From JBHHZI01 sp046757965 (lineage in GTDB: Bacteria; Acidobacteriota; Polarisedimenticolia; SMYD01): 8,675 bases of DNA. The stretch covers positions 1 to 8,675 of the forward strand of contig JBHHZI010000139.1 in assembly GCA_046757965.1 (NCBI GenBank), read 5' to 3'. Within the stretch, counting starts at the first letter, position 1. Each line of letters opens with the position of its first letter. The notes beneath the pieces are model-generated. The model saw only the letters and a list, made by a program, of their open reading frames with translations, did no database searches and was not told the DNA's origin. Below are positions 1 through 5,918 of this stretch, in pieces. A program made the translations under genes and the position numbers.

Positions 1-1
1 G

Positions 2-934
2 ATCGGTGAGGACAGGGACTACCTGGTCTCGATCTGGCGCGCCATCGAGGAGAAGGCGCACCACGAGACGGCGCCGGCCCTGTTGCATCGGGAACTGGAG
101 CGGCCGCTGCAGATCCTCCGGGATCTGTTCGGTGGTTCCGTCACGCGGGTGGTCGTCGAGGGGGAATCGACGCATCGGCGTGTGCTCGACTTCGTCGAAT
201 CGATCGCGCCTCGTGCCACCGGCAAGGTCTCCCTGTACACCGATCCCTTGCCGTTGTTCGAGCGCAGTCGAGTTCGCCGGGAGATCGAGCGGGCCCTGCG
301 CACGAAGGTGTGGCTGAAATCGGGCGGCTCCATCGTGATCACGCAGACCGAGGCGCTCGTCGCTGTCGACGTGAACACCGGGAAGTACACCGGCCGTCGC
401 AATCTCGAGGAGACCATCGTCAAGATCAACCTCGAGGCCATGCGGGAGATCGCACGGCAGCTCAGGCTCCGGGACCTGGGCGGCATCATCGTCATCGATT
501 TCATCGACATGGCCGAGGCGGCGTCGCGCGAGGCACTGGTGAGCGCCCTCGAGATCGAGCTGGCCCGGGATCGGGCCAAGACCCAGCTTCACGAGCTCTC
601 CGACTTCGGCCTCGTTCAGATCACGCGCAAGCGGGCGCGTCGCAGCCTGGAACGCACCTTGTGCCGGCCCTGTCCCGTGTGCCGGGGATCCGGCCGGGTG
701 AAGACGGTGCGCACCGTCGCCGCGGACATCCTCATGGAGGTGCGTTGCGCCCTGGCACGAGGTGAAGCGGCGTCGATCGAGGTCCGGGCGCACCCGGAGG
801 TGGTGAATCTGATCGAGGCCGAGCATGAGGCGTTCATCGAATCGCTCGGCGCACACGCGCCGTGTGAGTTGAGCATCCACCCGGACCCGGAGGTCTTGCT
901 GGAGGATTTCACCGTGGAGGCTGACCCATGCTGA
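2..934 (+). CDS. rng: Ribonuclease G/E family endoribonuclease, C-terminal part (5' truncated by window edge)
   Basis: This is a single-strand-specific, 5'-end-sensing endoribonuclease for rRNA and mRNA processing in the cytoplasm. The frame is open to the left edge, so the N-terminal S1 RNA-binding domain lies outside the window; 310 residues remain of a family usually near 490-520. The DNase I-like catalytic core is visible. The first metal-binding Asp sits in AVDVNTG (codon 368-370), followed by NLEETIVKINLEA and the family signature ARQLRLRDLGGIIVIDFIDM, whose Asp (codon 497-499) matches the second catalytic Asp of E. coli RNase E (D346). FGLVQITRKR then leads to the zinc-link CPVC (Cys codons 671-673 and 680-682), which joins protomers in this family. 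The protein ends about 75 residues after the zinc link, with no long acidic or proline-rich degradosome scaffold, so RNase G fits better than full RNase E. Its last 7 nt overlap the aminotransferase start, implying translational coupling. Confidence 0.95.
   Translation: MGEDRDYLVSIWRAIEEKAHHETAPALLHRELERPLQILRDLFGGSVTRVVVEGESTHRRVLDFVESIAPRATGKVSLYTDPLPLFERSRVRREIERALRTKVWLKSGGSIVITQTEALVAVDVNTGKYTGRRNLEETIVKINLEAMREIARQLRLRDLGGIIVIDFIDMAEAASREALVSALEIELARDRAKTQLHELSDFGLVQITRKRARRSLERTLCRPCPVCRGSGRVKTVRTVAADILMEVRCALARGEAASIEVRAHPEVVNLIEAEHEAFIESLGAHAPCELSIHPDPEVLLEDFTVEADPC
916..920 (+). promoter_or_regulatory. Ribosome binding site of the aminotransferase, inside the RNase G coding region
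   Basis: GGAGG lies 7 nt before ATG 928. It supports ATG 928, which overlaps the RNase stop (TGA 932-934), over later in-frame starts such as the ATG at codon 7. Confidence 0.7.
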
Positions 935-2076
935 AGAAACGACTCATGACGCCCGGTCCGACGCCGGTCTTTCCGGGCGCTTCGCTCGCGCTGGGAGCCG
1001 AGCATCATCACCATCGAACGCCCGAGTTCAAGGCTCTGATCACCTCGTTGCGGGCCAGGCTCGGGCGCATCTTTCGCACCGAGGGCGAGACACTCCTGCT
1101 GACATCGTCCGGGACCGGCGCCATGGAGGCGGCCCTGACCAGCCTGACGGCCGTGGACGATGCCGTGCTGGTGGTCGATTCAGGAAAGTTCGGACACCGG
1201 TGGATGGATCTGGCGGCGGCCTTCGGCCGCCACGCAACCGCCCTGGTGCCGGCCGCCGGCGCTGCCGTGTCGCCGCAGGAGGTCGGCGAAGCCATCCGGG
1301 AGAACTCCGCCCTCACGGCGCTGTTCTTCGCCGCGTGTGAATCCTCCACCGGAGTGGCGGCCGATGTGAAGGGGCTGGCCACCGCGGCCCGGCAGGCTGC
1401 CGGGGAGAAGCTCCTCGTCGTCGTCGATGCCATCACGCAGGTCGGTGCGGCGCCCCTGGAGATGGACGCATGGGATGTGGACGTGGCCATCGGCGGATCG
1501 CAGAAGGCGTTCATGATGCCTCCGGGGCTGGCCTTCCTGGCGCTGTCGTCTCGAGCCCAGGAGCGGCTCACGGCCACCGGTGGGGGCGGGCTGTACTTCG
1601 ATCTGGCCAGGGAACTGGCCGCTCAGCGCCGGGGCAGTACCGCCTGGACACCGGGAACCGCCCTGGCGTATGCCCTGGACGCGGCCTGCGAACAGATGCT
1701 CGCCGCCGGTCTGCCGGCGCTCTGGGAGGCCACCGGGCGGCGGGCGCGGATGACGCGCGCCGCCGTGGTGCAGATGGGCCTGCGTCTCTATGCCCGGTCC
1801 CCGGCCGCCGCCCTGACGGCGGTCCTCGCGCCTGACGGGATCGACGCCGGAAAGATCGTCTCCCGTCTCGAGGCGGACTTCGGGGTCCGGATCGCAGGGG
1901 GCCAGGGCAGCCTCAAGGGGAAGCTCCTGCGCATCGCACACCTCGGCTACATCGATACCATCGAGACCCTGGGAACCCTGGGCGCCCTCGGCATCACGCT
2001 GAACCGCCTGGGCGTCGACGCCGATACGGCGGGCGGTCTGGCCGCCGCGGTGGAGGTCATGGGTGGGTCGGACTGA
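928..2076 (+). CDS. Class V PLP-dependent aminotransferase (serine-pathway / alanine-glyoxylate type)
   Basis: This 382-residue protein is a fold-type I PLP aminotransferase of the class V group that includes alanine-, serine- and phosphoserine aminotransferases. The N terminus KRLMTPGPTPV is the usual opening of the family. HHRTPEF (28-34) and TSSGTGAMEAAL (59-70) help form the cofactor phosphate and substrate pocket. CESSTGV (138-144) and VVDAITQVGA, with Asp167 expected to hold the pyridine nitrogen, lead to the Schiff-base Lys193 in GGSQKAFMMPPGL. The length is normal for the family. ATG 928 is supported by GGAGG at 916-920, 7 nt upstream, inside the end of the RNase gene. Broad-specificity members act as the phosphohydroxypyruvate transaminase in organisms without classical SerC, and serA lies about 2.2 kb downstream on the same strand, so a serine-synthesis role is a reasonable inference. 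Alanine-glyoxylate or serine-glyoxylate transamination is possible too; sequence alone cannot decide the substrate. An unusual HHHH run occurs at 26-29. Confidence 0.93.
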   Translation: MLKKRLMTPGPTPVFPGASLALGAEHHHHRTPEFKALITSLRARLGRIFRTEGETLLLTSSGTGAMEAALTSLTAVDDAVLVVDSGKFGHRWMDLAAAFGRHATALVPAAGAAVSPQEVGEAIRENSALTALFFAACESSTGVAADVKGLATAARQAAGEKLLVVVDAITQVGAAPLEMDAWDVDVAIGGSQKAFMMPPGLAFLALSSRAQERLTATGGGGLYFDLARELAAQRRGSTAWTPGTALAYALDAACEQMLAAGLPALWEATGRRARMTRAAVVQMGLRLYARSPAAALTAVLAPDGIDAGKIVSRLEADFGVRIAGGQGSLKGKLLRIAHLGYIDTIETLGTLGALGITLNRLGVDADTAGGLAAAVEVMGGSD

Positions 2077-2100
2077 GTGCCGACCTGGATGACGGCGGCC
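2040..2100. other. Nested inverted repeats at the convergent aminotransferase/grx4 junction
   Basis: GGTCGG (2066-2071) and CCGACC (2080-2085) can form a 6-bp stem with an 8-nt loop spanning the aminotransferase stop. GGCCGCC (2040-2046) and GGCGGCC (2094-2100) can pair outside it. There is no T-run on either strand, so this is not a canonical intrinsic terminator. It may slow or insulate two converging transcription units that are only 24 nt apart, or it may simply reflect high GC content. Confidence 0.3.
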
Positions 2101-2421
2101 TCAGGACTCCGAAGCCGCGTCGAGCAGCGGCTTCAGGTCGCCCCGGGCGTGCAGATCCCGCACGATGTCGCAGCCCCCCACGAACTTGCCGCCGATGAAG
2201 ACCTGGGGAATGGTCGGCCAGTCCGAGTATTCCTTGACTCCGTCCCACACCTGGGGGTCGGCCAGCACATCGACGGCCTCGAAGGCCGCACCGGCATCCC
2301 GGAGGACCTCCACGGTGGCGGCCGAGAACCCGCACCGGGGCATCGCGGGCGTGCCCTTCATGAAGATCACCACGGGGTTCCCGGTGACCGTCTGTCGGAT
2401 CCGATCCTGAACGTCTGACAT
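2101..2421 (-). CDS. grxD: Monothiol glutaredoxin, CGFS type (Grx4/GrxD)
   Basis: This 106-residue protein has the Grx4 hallmarks. KGTPAMPRCGFS (22-33) places the single active-site Cys at residue 30 in a CGFS motif. WPTIPQVFIGGKFVGGCDI (68-86) holds the cis-Pro glutathione-binding loop and the GG-C-D glutathione contacts. CGFS glutaredoxins bind a glutathione-ligated [2Fe-2S] cluster as homodimers, or as heterodimers with BolA proteins, and act in cytoplasmic Fe-S transfer and iron sensing rather than general disulfide reduction. The frame can be extended 18 codons upstream, but ATG 2421 fits the family's usual N terminus (MSDVQDRI) and has GGAGAG 7 nt before it. The gene lies 22 nt after bolA on the same strand and is the last gene of the operon. 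Its stop is 24 nt from the convergent aminotransferase stop. Confidence 0.96.
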   Translation of the reverse strand: MSDVQDRIRQTVTGNPVVIFMKGTPAMPRCGFSAATVEVLRDAGAAFEAVDVLADPQVWDGVKEYSDWPTIPQVFIGGKFVGGCDIVRDLHARGDLKPLLDAASES

Positions 2422-2443
2422 CTGGAGTCTCTCCGTGTGCGGC

Positions 2444-2734
2444 TCAGAGCCGGGGCAGGCGGCTCCCGTTTTCACCGCGGTTCTTCGCGCGGGTCCGGTC
2501 CCATTCGCGCGGTGTGTGCGTTTCCATGCTCAGGGCGTGCAGTTCGCCCCCGAGGACGTCCTTGAACAGGGAGTAGACCATCCGGTGCCGATCGACGGCC
2601 TCCTGATTCTCGAATCCTGGTGCGACCACCAGGACGCGGTAGTGGTCTCCCCCTCCGGTCAGGTCGAACACCTCGACCTGGGCCCCGCTGAGGGATTCGG
2701 TGATCCGGGTCTCGATCTCCGCTGGTGACACCAT
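2444..2734 (-). CDS. bolA: BolA/IbaG family protein
   Basis: This 96-residue protein matches the small alpha/beta BolA fold along its length. An N-terminal helix (SPAEIETRITESL) is followed by strand VEVFDLTGGGDHYRVLVVAP (20-39), the helical signature EAVDRHRMVYSLFKDVLGG (45-63) and the C-terminal HALSMETHTPREW (66-78). BolA proteins pair with CGFS glutaredoxins around a [2Fe-2S] cluster, with a BolA histidine as ligand; His66 is the natural candidate and His31 in the variable loop a possible second one. ATG 2734 has a strong AGGGAGG just upstream. The frame stays open far upstream, but that part overlaps the neighbouring gene in another frame and has no homologous look. The last 15 residues are basic and polar and probably disordered. 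The gene sits 26 nt after the AsmA-like gene and 22 nt before grxD, so cluster partners appear co-expressed. Confidence 0.95.
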   Translation of the reverse strand: MVSPAEIETRITESLSGAQVEVFDLTGGGDHYRVLVVAPGFENQEAVDRHRMVYSLFKDVLGGELHALSMETHTPREWDRTRAKNRGENGSRLPRL

Positions 2735-2740
2735 GCATCC

Positions 2741-2760
2741 TCCCTTGACGGTGAATGATA
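2741..2760 (-). promoter_or_regulatory. Candidate internal promoter box (TATCAT) and Shine-Dalgarno upstream of bolA
   Basis: On the minus strand TATCAT (2760-2755) fits a -10 box (5 of 6 to TATAAT) directly after the stop codon of the upstream gene. AAGGGAGG (about 2746-2739) follows as a strong ribosome site for ATG 2734. I see no convincing -35 element. The same 8-mer TATCATTC recurs at 4261-4254 ahead of the first gene of this operon, so it may be a promoter or an operator half-site rather than chance. Confidence 0.35.
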
Positions 2761-3543
2761 TCAGTCCGAGAGGGTCGACCACCAGACGACGTCGCCGGCC
2801 GGGCCCGACGCGGTCCAGTGGCGTCTGTCGCCACCTCGCCGGAGGGTGACGTCGGCGTCCACGATGATCCCACCGGCCGCCCGGTCCAGGGCGATCGATC
2901 CCGAGAGCGACACGTCCGCTCCGGTCTCGTCCCGGCCGGTGAACCGGCCGGTCCAGGTGCGCCGGGTCCGGTTCACGTCCGTGCGCCCGGGCGGGCCGGC
3001 GCGGCGAAGCCGTCCCGCGAGGTCTGTCAGTGTCACGGGATGCGTGCCGGGCCGGCGCCACACGAGGCGGGCTGCGCGCAGCTCGACCTCGGCAGACTCC
3101 GCCCCGGGGAAGGACAGCAGGGGCACCAGCAGATGGGCGATGCCTCGCCGGAGGTCGTCGGGACCCTGGAGCGTGACCTCGACACCGTCGAGACGGATGG
3201 AGGCGGCGGTCGGTCGCCACCACGGGAGGGTCCAGGACGGCGTCACGGTGGCTTTCGACCAGCCGACATGGGAGCCGTCCGGAGTGCCGTCCGGCGAGCC
3301 GGCCACCCAGACCCCCTGCGGCCGCTCGGGCGTCGCGTCGCTCCACAGGGTCAGGCCGCCGACGGTCACGCCCCACCAGGCCACGGTCGTGGGCGGCGAC
3401 AGCCCGCGGTGTGCCAGTGCCCGGGCGAGGGTGTCGCGGGTGGTGGCCAGGGTCAGCCCGCGCTGGAGGCAGGCCGCCAGGAGGAGCGCGACGGGCAGGA
3501 TACGCAGCAGTTGCCGGCGCCGGCCGGTGTGTCGCCATCCCAC
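2761..3543 (-). CDS. AsmA-like envelope protein, probable lipoprotein (function unknown)
   Basis: I do not recognise this 260-residue protein by name. It starts with a basic segment (RHTGRRR) and a hydrophobic stretch (residues 12-24) ending in LLAAC. Cys25 fits a lipobox, so a lipoprotein is likely, though a plain membrane anchor is possible. The rest is rich in beta-strand patterns typical of AsmA/TamB-like repeats: PTAASIRLDGVEVTLQ (111-126), AEVELRAARLVWRR with PVTLTDLAGRLRR (151-181), and ADVSLSGSIALDR...IIVDADVTLRR (209-236). AsmA-like proteins sit in the periplasm and are tied to outer-membrane lipid or protein homeostasis. This one is far shorter than classical AsmA (about 600 residues) and may be a single-module relative. 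The start is GTG 3543, preceded by GGAAG; no early in-frame ATG exists. The upstream lipoprotein gene ends 13 nt away and bolA starts 26 nt after the stop. Coding reality is well supported by strand periodicity and spacing; function is weakly supported. Confidence 0.75.
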   Translation of the reverse strand: MGWRHTGRRRQLLRILPVALLLAACLQRGLTLATTRDTLARALAHRGLSPPTTVAWWGVTVGGLTLWSDATPERPQGVWVAGSPDGTPDGSHVGWSKATVTPSWTLPWWRPTAASIRLDGVEVTLQGPDDLRRGIAHLLVPLLSFPGAESAEVELRAARLVWRRPGTHPVTLTDLAGRLRRAGPPGRTDVNRTRRTWTGRFTGRDETGADVSLSGSIALDRAAGGIIVDADVTLRRGGDRRHWTASGPAGDVVWWSTLSD

Positions 3544-3556
3544 CGGGCGCTTCCGA

Positions 3557-4264
3557 TCACTTCTCCAGGGTCATCGTATCCAGCACGGCCTGGAGCTCCA
3601 GCCACTGGGCCTGGGTGGTGAAGCTGGCCACCACGGTGAGCATGTACGGGTCGAGGCGGCGGCAGAAGTACACCTGGCCGATGGGTGGCTGACCGGCCTG
3701 GATGGTCGCCCCCAGGACGGCGAAGGACTGGCCTCCAAGGGAGGTATCCGCGGCGATGGGCTGGAACTGGATCGGCGTGCCGCCCCGGGTCAGAAAATCC
3801 TTCAGCATCTCCAGGTAGTCGACCGGTGTCTGGATCTCGGGGCGTGCCATCACGTTCTCCACGCCGGCGATGAGCGAGGGGTTCAGCCCCTGGACCGTCC
3901 CGAGAGGGAACCGGTAGACGGTGAAGAGATTCCTCGAGGTACTCGGCCCCGCCGAGCGGTAGGCGTCCCCGGTGGGGTCTCCCGCCGAGAGCATCTGGCG
4001 TCCGGCCGCGTCGATGCGCTCCGCCGCCGCCGCATCGGCGACGATGTTCCAGTCCTCCGGAAAGGTGATGCGCAGGCCGAACTGATCCTGGACGTACGTG
4101 CGGCCCTCGTACCGACCGGGGTCGAGGGACTCCACACCGGCGCCGGCGCAACCCAGCAGGGCGAGGAGCAGGAGCCCGACCATGCCGGAAACAGCGGCCA
4201 TCTTGCTCTGCGCCGGTGATGTCGTCGTGACCTGGATGCCAGCGTTCATTCGCGAATGATACAC
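3557..4264 (-). CDS. Predicted lipoprotein with PsbP/DUF1795-like domain
   Basis: This 235-residue secreted protein has a signal peptide with hydrophobic core GMVGLLLLALLGC and lipobox cysteine Cys39, so it is probably membrane-anchored in the periplasm or on the outer membrane. The mature part opens with DQFGLRITFPEDWNIV (60-75), the strand pattern that begins many PsbP/Mog1/DUF1795 domains. It ends with a strand and helix, YMLTVVASFTTQAQWLELQAVLDTMTL, also typical of that fold. The family has no single biochemical role; members include photosystem II PsbP and stress or lipoprotein factors such as DcrB. Family assignment is pattern-based and moderate. Start choice is open. GTG 4264 has AAGGTGA 3 nt upstream. 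ATG 4249 lies 6 nt after a TATCAT box and could be leaderless. ATG 4201 leaves a very short, uncharged n-region. It is the first gene of the minus-strand operon and diverges from serA. Confidence 0.85.
   Translation of the reverse strand: MYHSRMNAGIQVTTTSPAQSKMAAVSGMVGLLLLALLGCAGAGVESLDPGRYEGRTYVQDQFGLRITFPEDWNIVADAAAAERIDAAGRQMLSAGDPTGDAYRSAGPSTSRNLFTVYRFPLGTVQGLNPSLIAGVENVMARPEIQTPVDYLEMLKDFLTRGGTPIQFQPIAADTSLGGQSFAVLGATIQAGQPPIGQVYFCRRLDPYMLTVVASFTTQAQWLELQAVLDTMTLEK
4246..4259. promoter_or_regulatory. 14-bp perfect palindrome (candidate operator) in the serA / lipoprotein-bolA-grxD divergent promoter
   Basis: TCATTCGCGAATGA is a perfect 14-bp inverted repeat with no spacer. It overlaps the candidate TATCAT box on the minus strand and the alternative ATG 4249 of the lipoprotein gene, and lies 50 bp upstream of the serA GTG. 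The position and AT-rich arms in a GC-rich region suit a dimeric repressor site, but no regulator family is indicated by the sequence. If the lipoprotein starts at GTG 4264, the palindrome is within its first codons. Confidence 0.45.
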
Positions 4265-4272
4265 GACTCACC

Positions 4273-4302
4273 TTGCACATGGCGGGGCCGCGCGGATACT
4301 CT
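4273..4302 (+). promoter_or_regulatory. Candidate serA promoter, possibly giving a leaderless mRNA
   Basis: TTGCAC (4273-4278) could serve as a -35 element. GATACT (4295-4300) is 16 bp away and TACTCT (4297-4302) 18 bp away as -10 choices. The serA GTG at 4309 lies only 6-8 bp after the -10 choice, about where transcription would begin, and has no Shine-Dalgarno. This is a motif-level prediction only. Confidence 0.35.
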
Positions 4303-4308
4303 TCGCGG

Positions 4309-5886
4309 GTGAAGATTCTCGTCGCAGACCCGATCTCGGAGGAGGGGCTGGCCCGCCTGCGAGACACCAGCGGTTTCGACGTGACCGTGCGGCCGTCGAT
4401 GACGGTTGCGGATCTGATCCAGGCGGTCCGGGAACATGATGCCCTGGTGGTGAGATCGGCCACCAAGGTCACCGCCGAGGTGCTGGCGGACGTCGGCCGG
4501 TTGAAGGTGATCGGCCGGGCGGGCACCGGTGTGGACAACATCGATCTGGATGCGGCCACCCGGGCGGGTGTGGTGGTCATCAACACCCCGGGCGGCAACT
4601 CGGTGGCGGCCGCCGAGCTCACCATCTCCCTGCTCCTGGCGCTGGCTCGCCATATTCCGCAGGCCAATGCCGCCCTGCGCGCCGGCCGGTGGGACCGGAA
4701 GAAGCACGTCGGCGTCGAGGTGTGCGGCAAGGTCATCGGCATCGTCGGGCTGGGCCGGGTGGGACGCGAGGTCGCCCGCCGGGCGAGAGGCCTGAGGATG
4801 AAGGTCGTGGGCCACGATCCGTTCGTCACGGAGGCGGCCGTCGCCGATCTGGGGGTGACCGTGGTGCCTCTCCCGGCGCTGCTGGCGGACAGCGACTTCG
4901 TCACGTTGCATCTCCCCAGTACCGAGCAGACGCGGTCGCTGATCGACGCCGCCGCGCTGGAGCGCATGAAACCCGGCGCCCGTCTGATCAACTGCGCCCG
5001 GGGCGACCTGGTGGATGAGGCTGCCGTGCTCGCCGCACTGGAGAGCGGCCATCTGGCCGGGGCCGCCCTCGACGTGTTCGCGAAGGAGCCGCCGACCGAT
5101 CGCCGGCTCGTCGAGCACCCCGGCGTCGTCTCGACGCCGCACCTGGGAGCCTCCACCCGCGAGGCGCAGGTTCGCGTGGGGACCGAGATCGCCGACAAGA
5201 TCCGTGACTTCCTGGAGACCGGAACGATACTGGATGCCGTCAACTTCCCGTCGGTCAGCCGGGAGGAGTACGCCGCGCTGCGGCCGGTGATGGTGCTTGC
5301 GGAGCGACTGGGACGGTTCGTGGGACAGATCGGCGAGGGGGGCGTCCGCGAACTGCATCTGTGCTGCTTCGGCGAGTTCAACGAGCGTCCCCTCCGGCCC
5401 CTCGTGATGGCGGCGGTGAAGGGGCTGCTCACGCCGACCATGGGTGACGGCATCTCCTATGTGAACGCCCTGCGCCTCGCCGGCGAGCGGGGAGTCACGG
5501 TCCGGGACGGGCGCAGCAGTGAGCCCACGCCGTACGCCGGCCTGCTGCGCCTGACCCTGGTGGCCGGTGCCGTCCGCTCGGTGGTCTCGGGCACGCTGTT
5601 CACCGCGGACCGCCCCCGGATCGTGGAGGTGGACGGCGTGCGCATCGAGTGCACACCATCCGGCCATCTGCTGTTCTTCAGGAATCGCGACGTGCCGGGC
5701 GTGGTGGGCCGCATCGGGAGCATCCTCGGGCGCGCCGGGATCAACATCGCTCAGATCCAGCTCGGTCGGGCGCAGGGTGGTGAGGCGGTGTCGATCGTCA
5801 ACGTGGACAGTGCCGTTGGCGCGGAGGTCCTGGAGGAGATCCGGGCCCTGGACGAGATCCGCGAGGCGCGCACCCTGTCGGTCTGA
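4309..5886 (+). CDS. serA: D-3-phosphoglycerate dehydrogenase, long form with ASB and ACT domains
   Basis: This enzyme oxidises 3-phosphoglycerate to phosphohydroxypyruvate with NAD+, the first step of serine synthesis. At 525 residues it matches the long form of B. subtilis and M. tuberculosis. The substrate domain opens with KILVADPISEEGL and has RAGTGVDNID (70-79). The Rossmann NAD site is GLGRVG (147-152). The catalytic triad is Arg231 (CARGDLVDE), Glu260 (FAKEPP) and His278 (PHLGAST). The inserted allosteric-substrate-binding domain spans roughly 307-448. A C-terminal ACT domain (HLLFFRNRDVPGVVGRIGSIL, from about 453) is the usual serine sensor, so feedback inhibition is likely. I chose GTG 4309 because family members begin at this strand. 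ATG 4279 would add ten residues (MAGPRGYSSR) without similarity or a ribosome site. The gene diverges from the BolA-Grx operon, and the Hfq-like gene follows after 32 nt. The likely partner transaminase is encoded at 928-2076. Confidence 0.96.
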   Translation: MKILVADPISEEGLARLRDTSGFDVTVRPSMTVADLIQAVREHDALVVRSATKVTAEVLADVGRLKVIGRAGTGVDNIDLDAATRAGVVVINTPGGNSVAAAELTISLLLALARHIPQANAALRAGRWDRKKHVGVEVCGKVIGIVGLGRVGREVARRARGLRMKVVGHDPFVTEAAVADLGVTVVPLPALLADSDFVTLHLPSTEQTRSLIDAAALERMKPGARLINCARGDLVDEAAVLAALESGHLAGAALDVFAKEPPTDRRLVEHPGVVSTPHLGASTREAQVRVGTEIADKIRDFLETGTILDAVNFPSVSREEYAALRPVMVLAERLGRFVGQIGEGGVRELHLCCFGEFNERPLRPLVMAAVKGLLTPTMGDGISYVNALRLAGERGVTVRDGRSSEPTPYAGLLRLTLVAGAVRSVVSGTLFTADRPRIVEVDGVRIECTPSGHLLFFRNRDVPGVVGRIGSILGRAGINIAQIQLGRAQGGEAVSIVNVDSAVGAEVLEEIRALDEIREARTLSV

Positions 5887-5895
5887 GCCGGCCCG

Positions 5896-5912
5896 GATGC
5901 TGTGATAGCATC
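5896..5912 (+). promoter_or_regulatory. Small hairpin and -10-like box upstream of the hfq-like gene
   Basis: GATGCT (5896-5901) and AGCATC (5907-5912) form a perfect 6-bp stem with a 5-nt loop, 10 nt after the serA stop. The same stretch contains TGTGATAGC, which resembles an extended -10 box, and TAGCAT (5906-5911), which is 7 nt before ATG 5919. No T-tract follows, so termination is unlikely. No Shine-Dalgarno precedes ATG 5919, which suggests either a leaderless transcript or a hairpin acting in serA-hfq read-through. Confidence 0.35.
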
Positions 5913-5918
5913 GACACG

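Noticed and set aside
1003..1014. HHHH run in the aminotransferase
   Set aside because: It looked like a metal-binding or tag-like cluster, but the family commonly has HHRT here. Two additional histidines are a minor variation.
2735..3538. Upstream extension of the bolA frame to a 364-residue protein
   Set aside because: The extension is a Pro/Arg/Ala-rich out-of-frame reading of the AsmA-like gene. BolA has its own ATG and a strong AGGGAGG at 2734.
2846..4219. 457-codon open frame on the plus strand opposite the lipoprotein operon
   Set aside because: Its Arg/Ser/Pro-rich composition has no domain pattern, while the minus strand carries signal peptides, lipoboxes and strand periodicity with tight operon spacing.
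4279..4308. ATG 4279 as the serA start
   Set aside because: The added ten residues do not resemble SerA N termini, no ribosome site precedes the ATG, and it would sit between the likely -35 and -10 elements.
3453..5453. 666-codon open frame on the minus strand across serA and the lipoprotein gene
   Set aside because: It lies antisense to serA, which has full catalytic motifs, and its translation is Ser/Arg/Pro-rich low-complexity text. It is a high-GC shadow frame.
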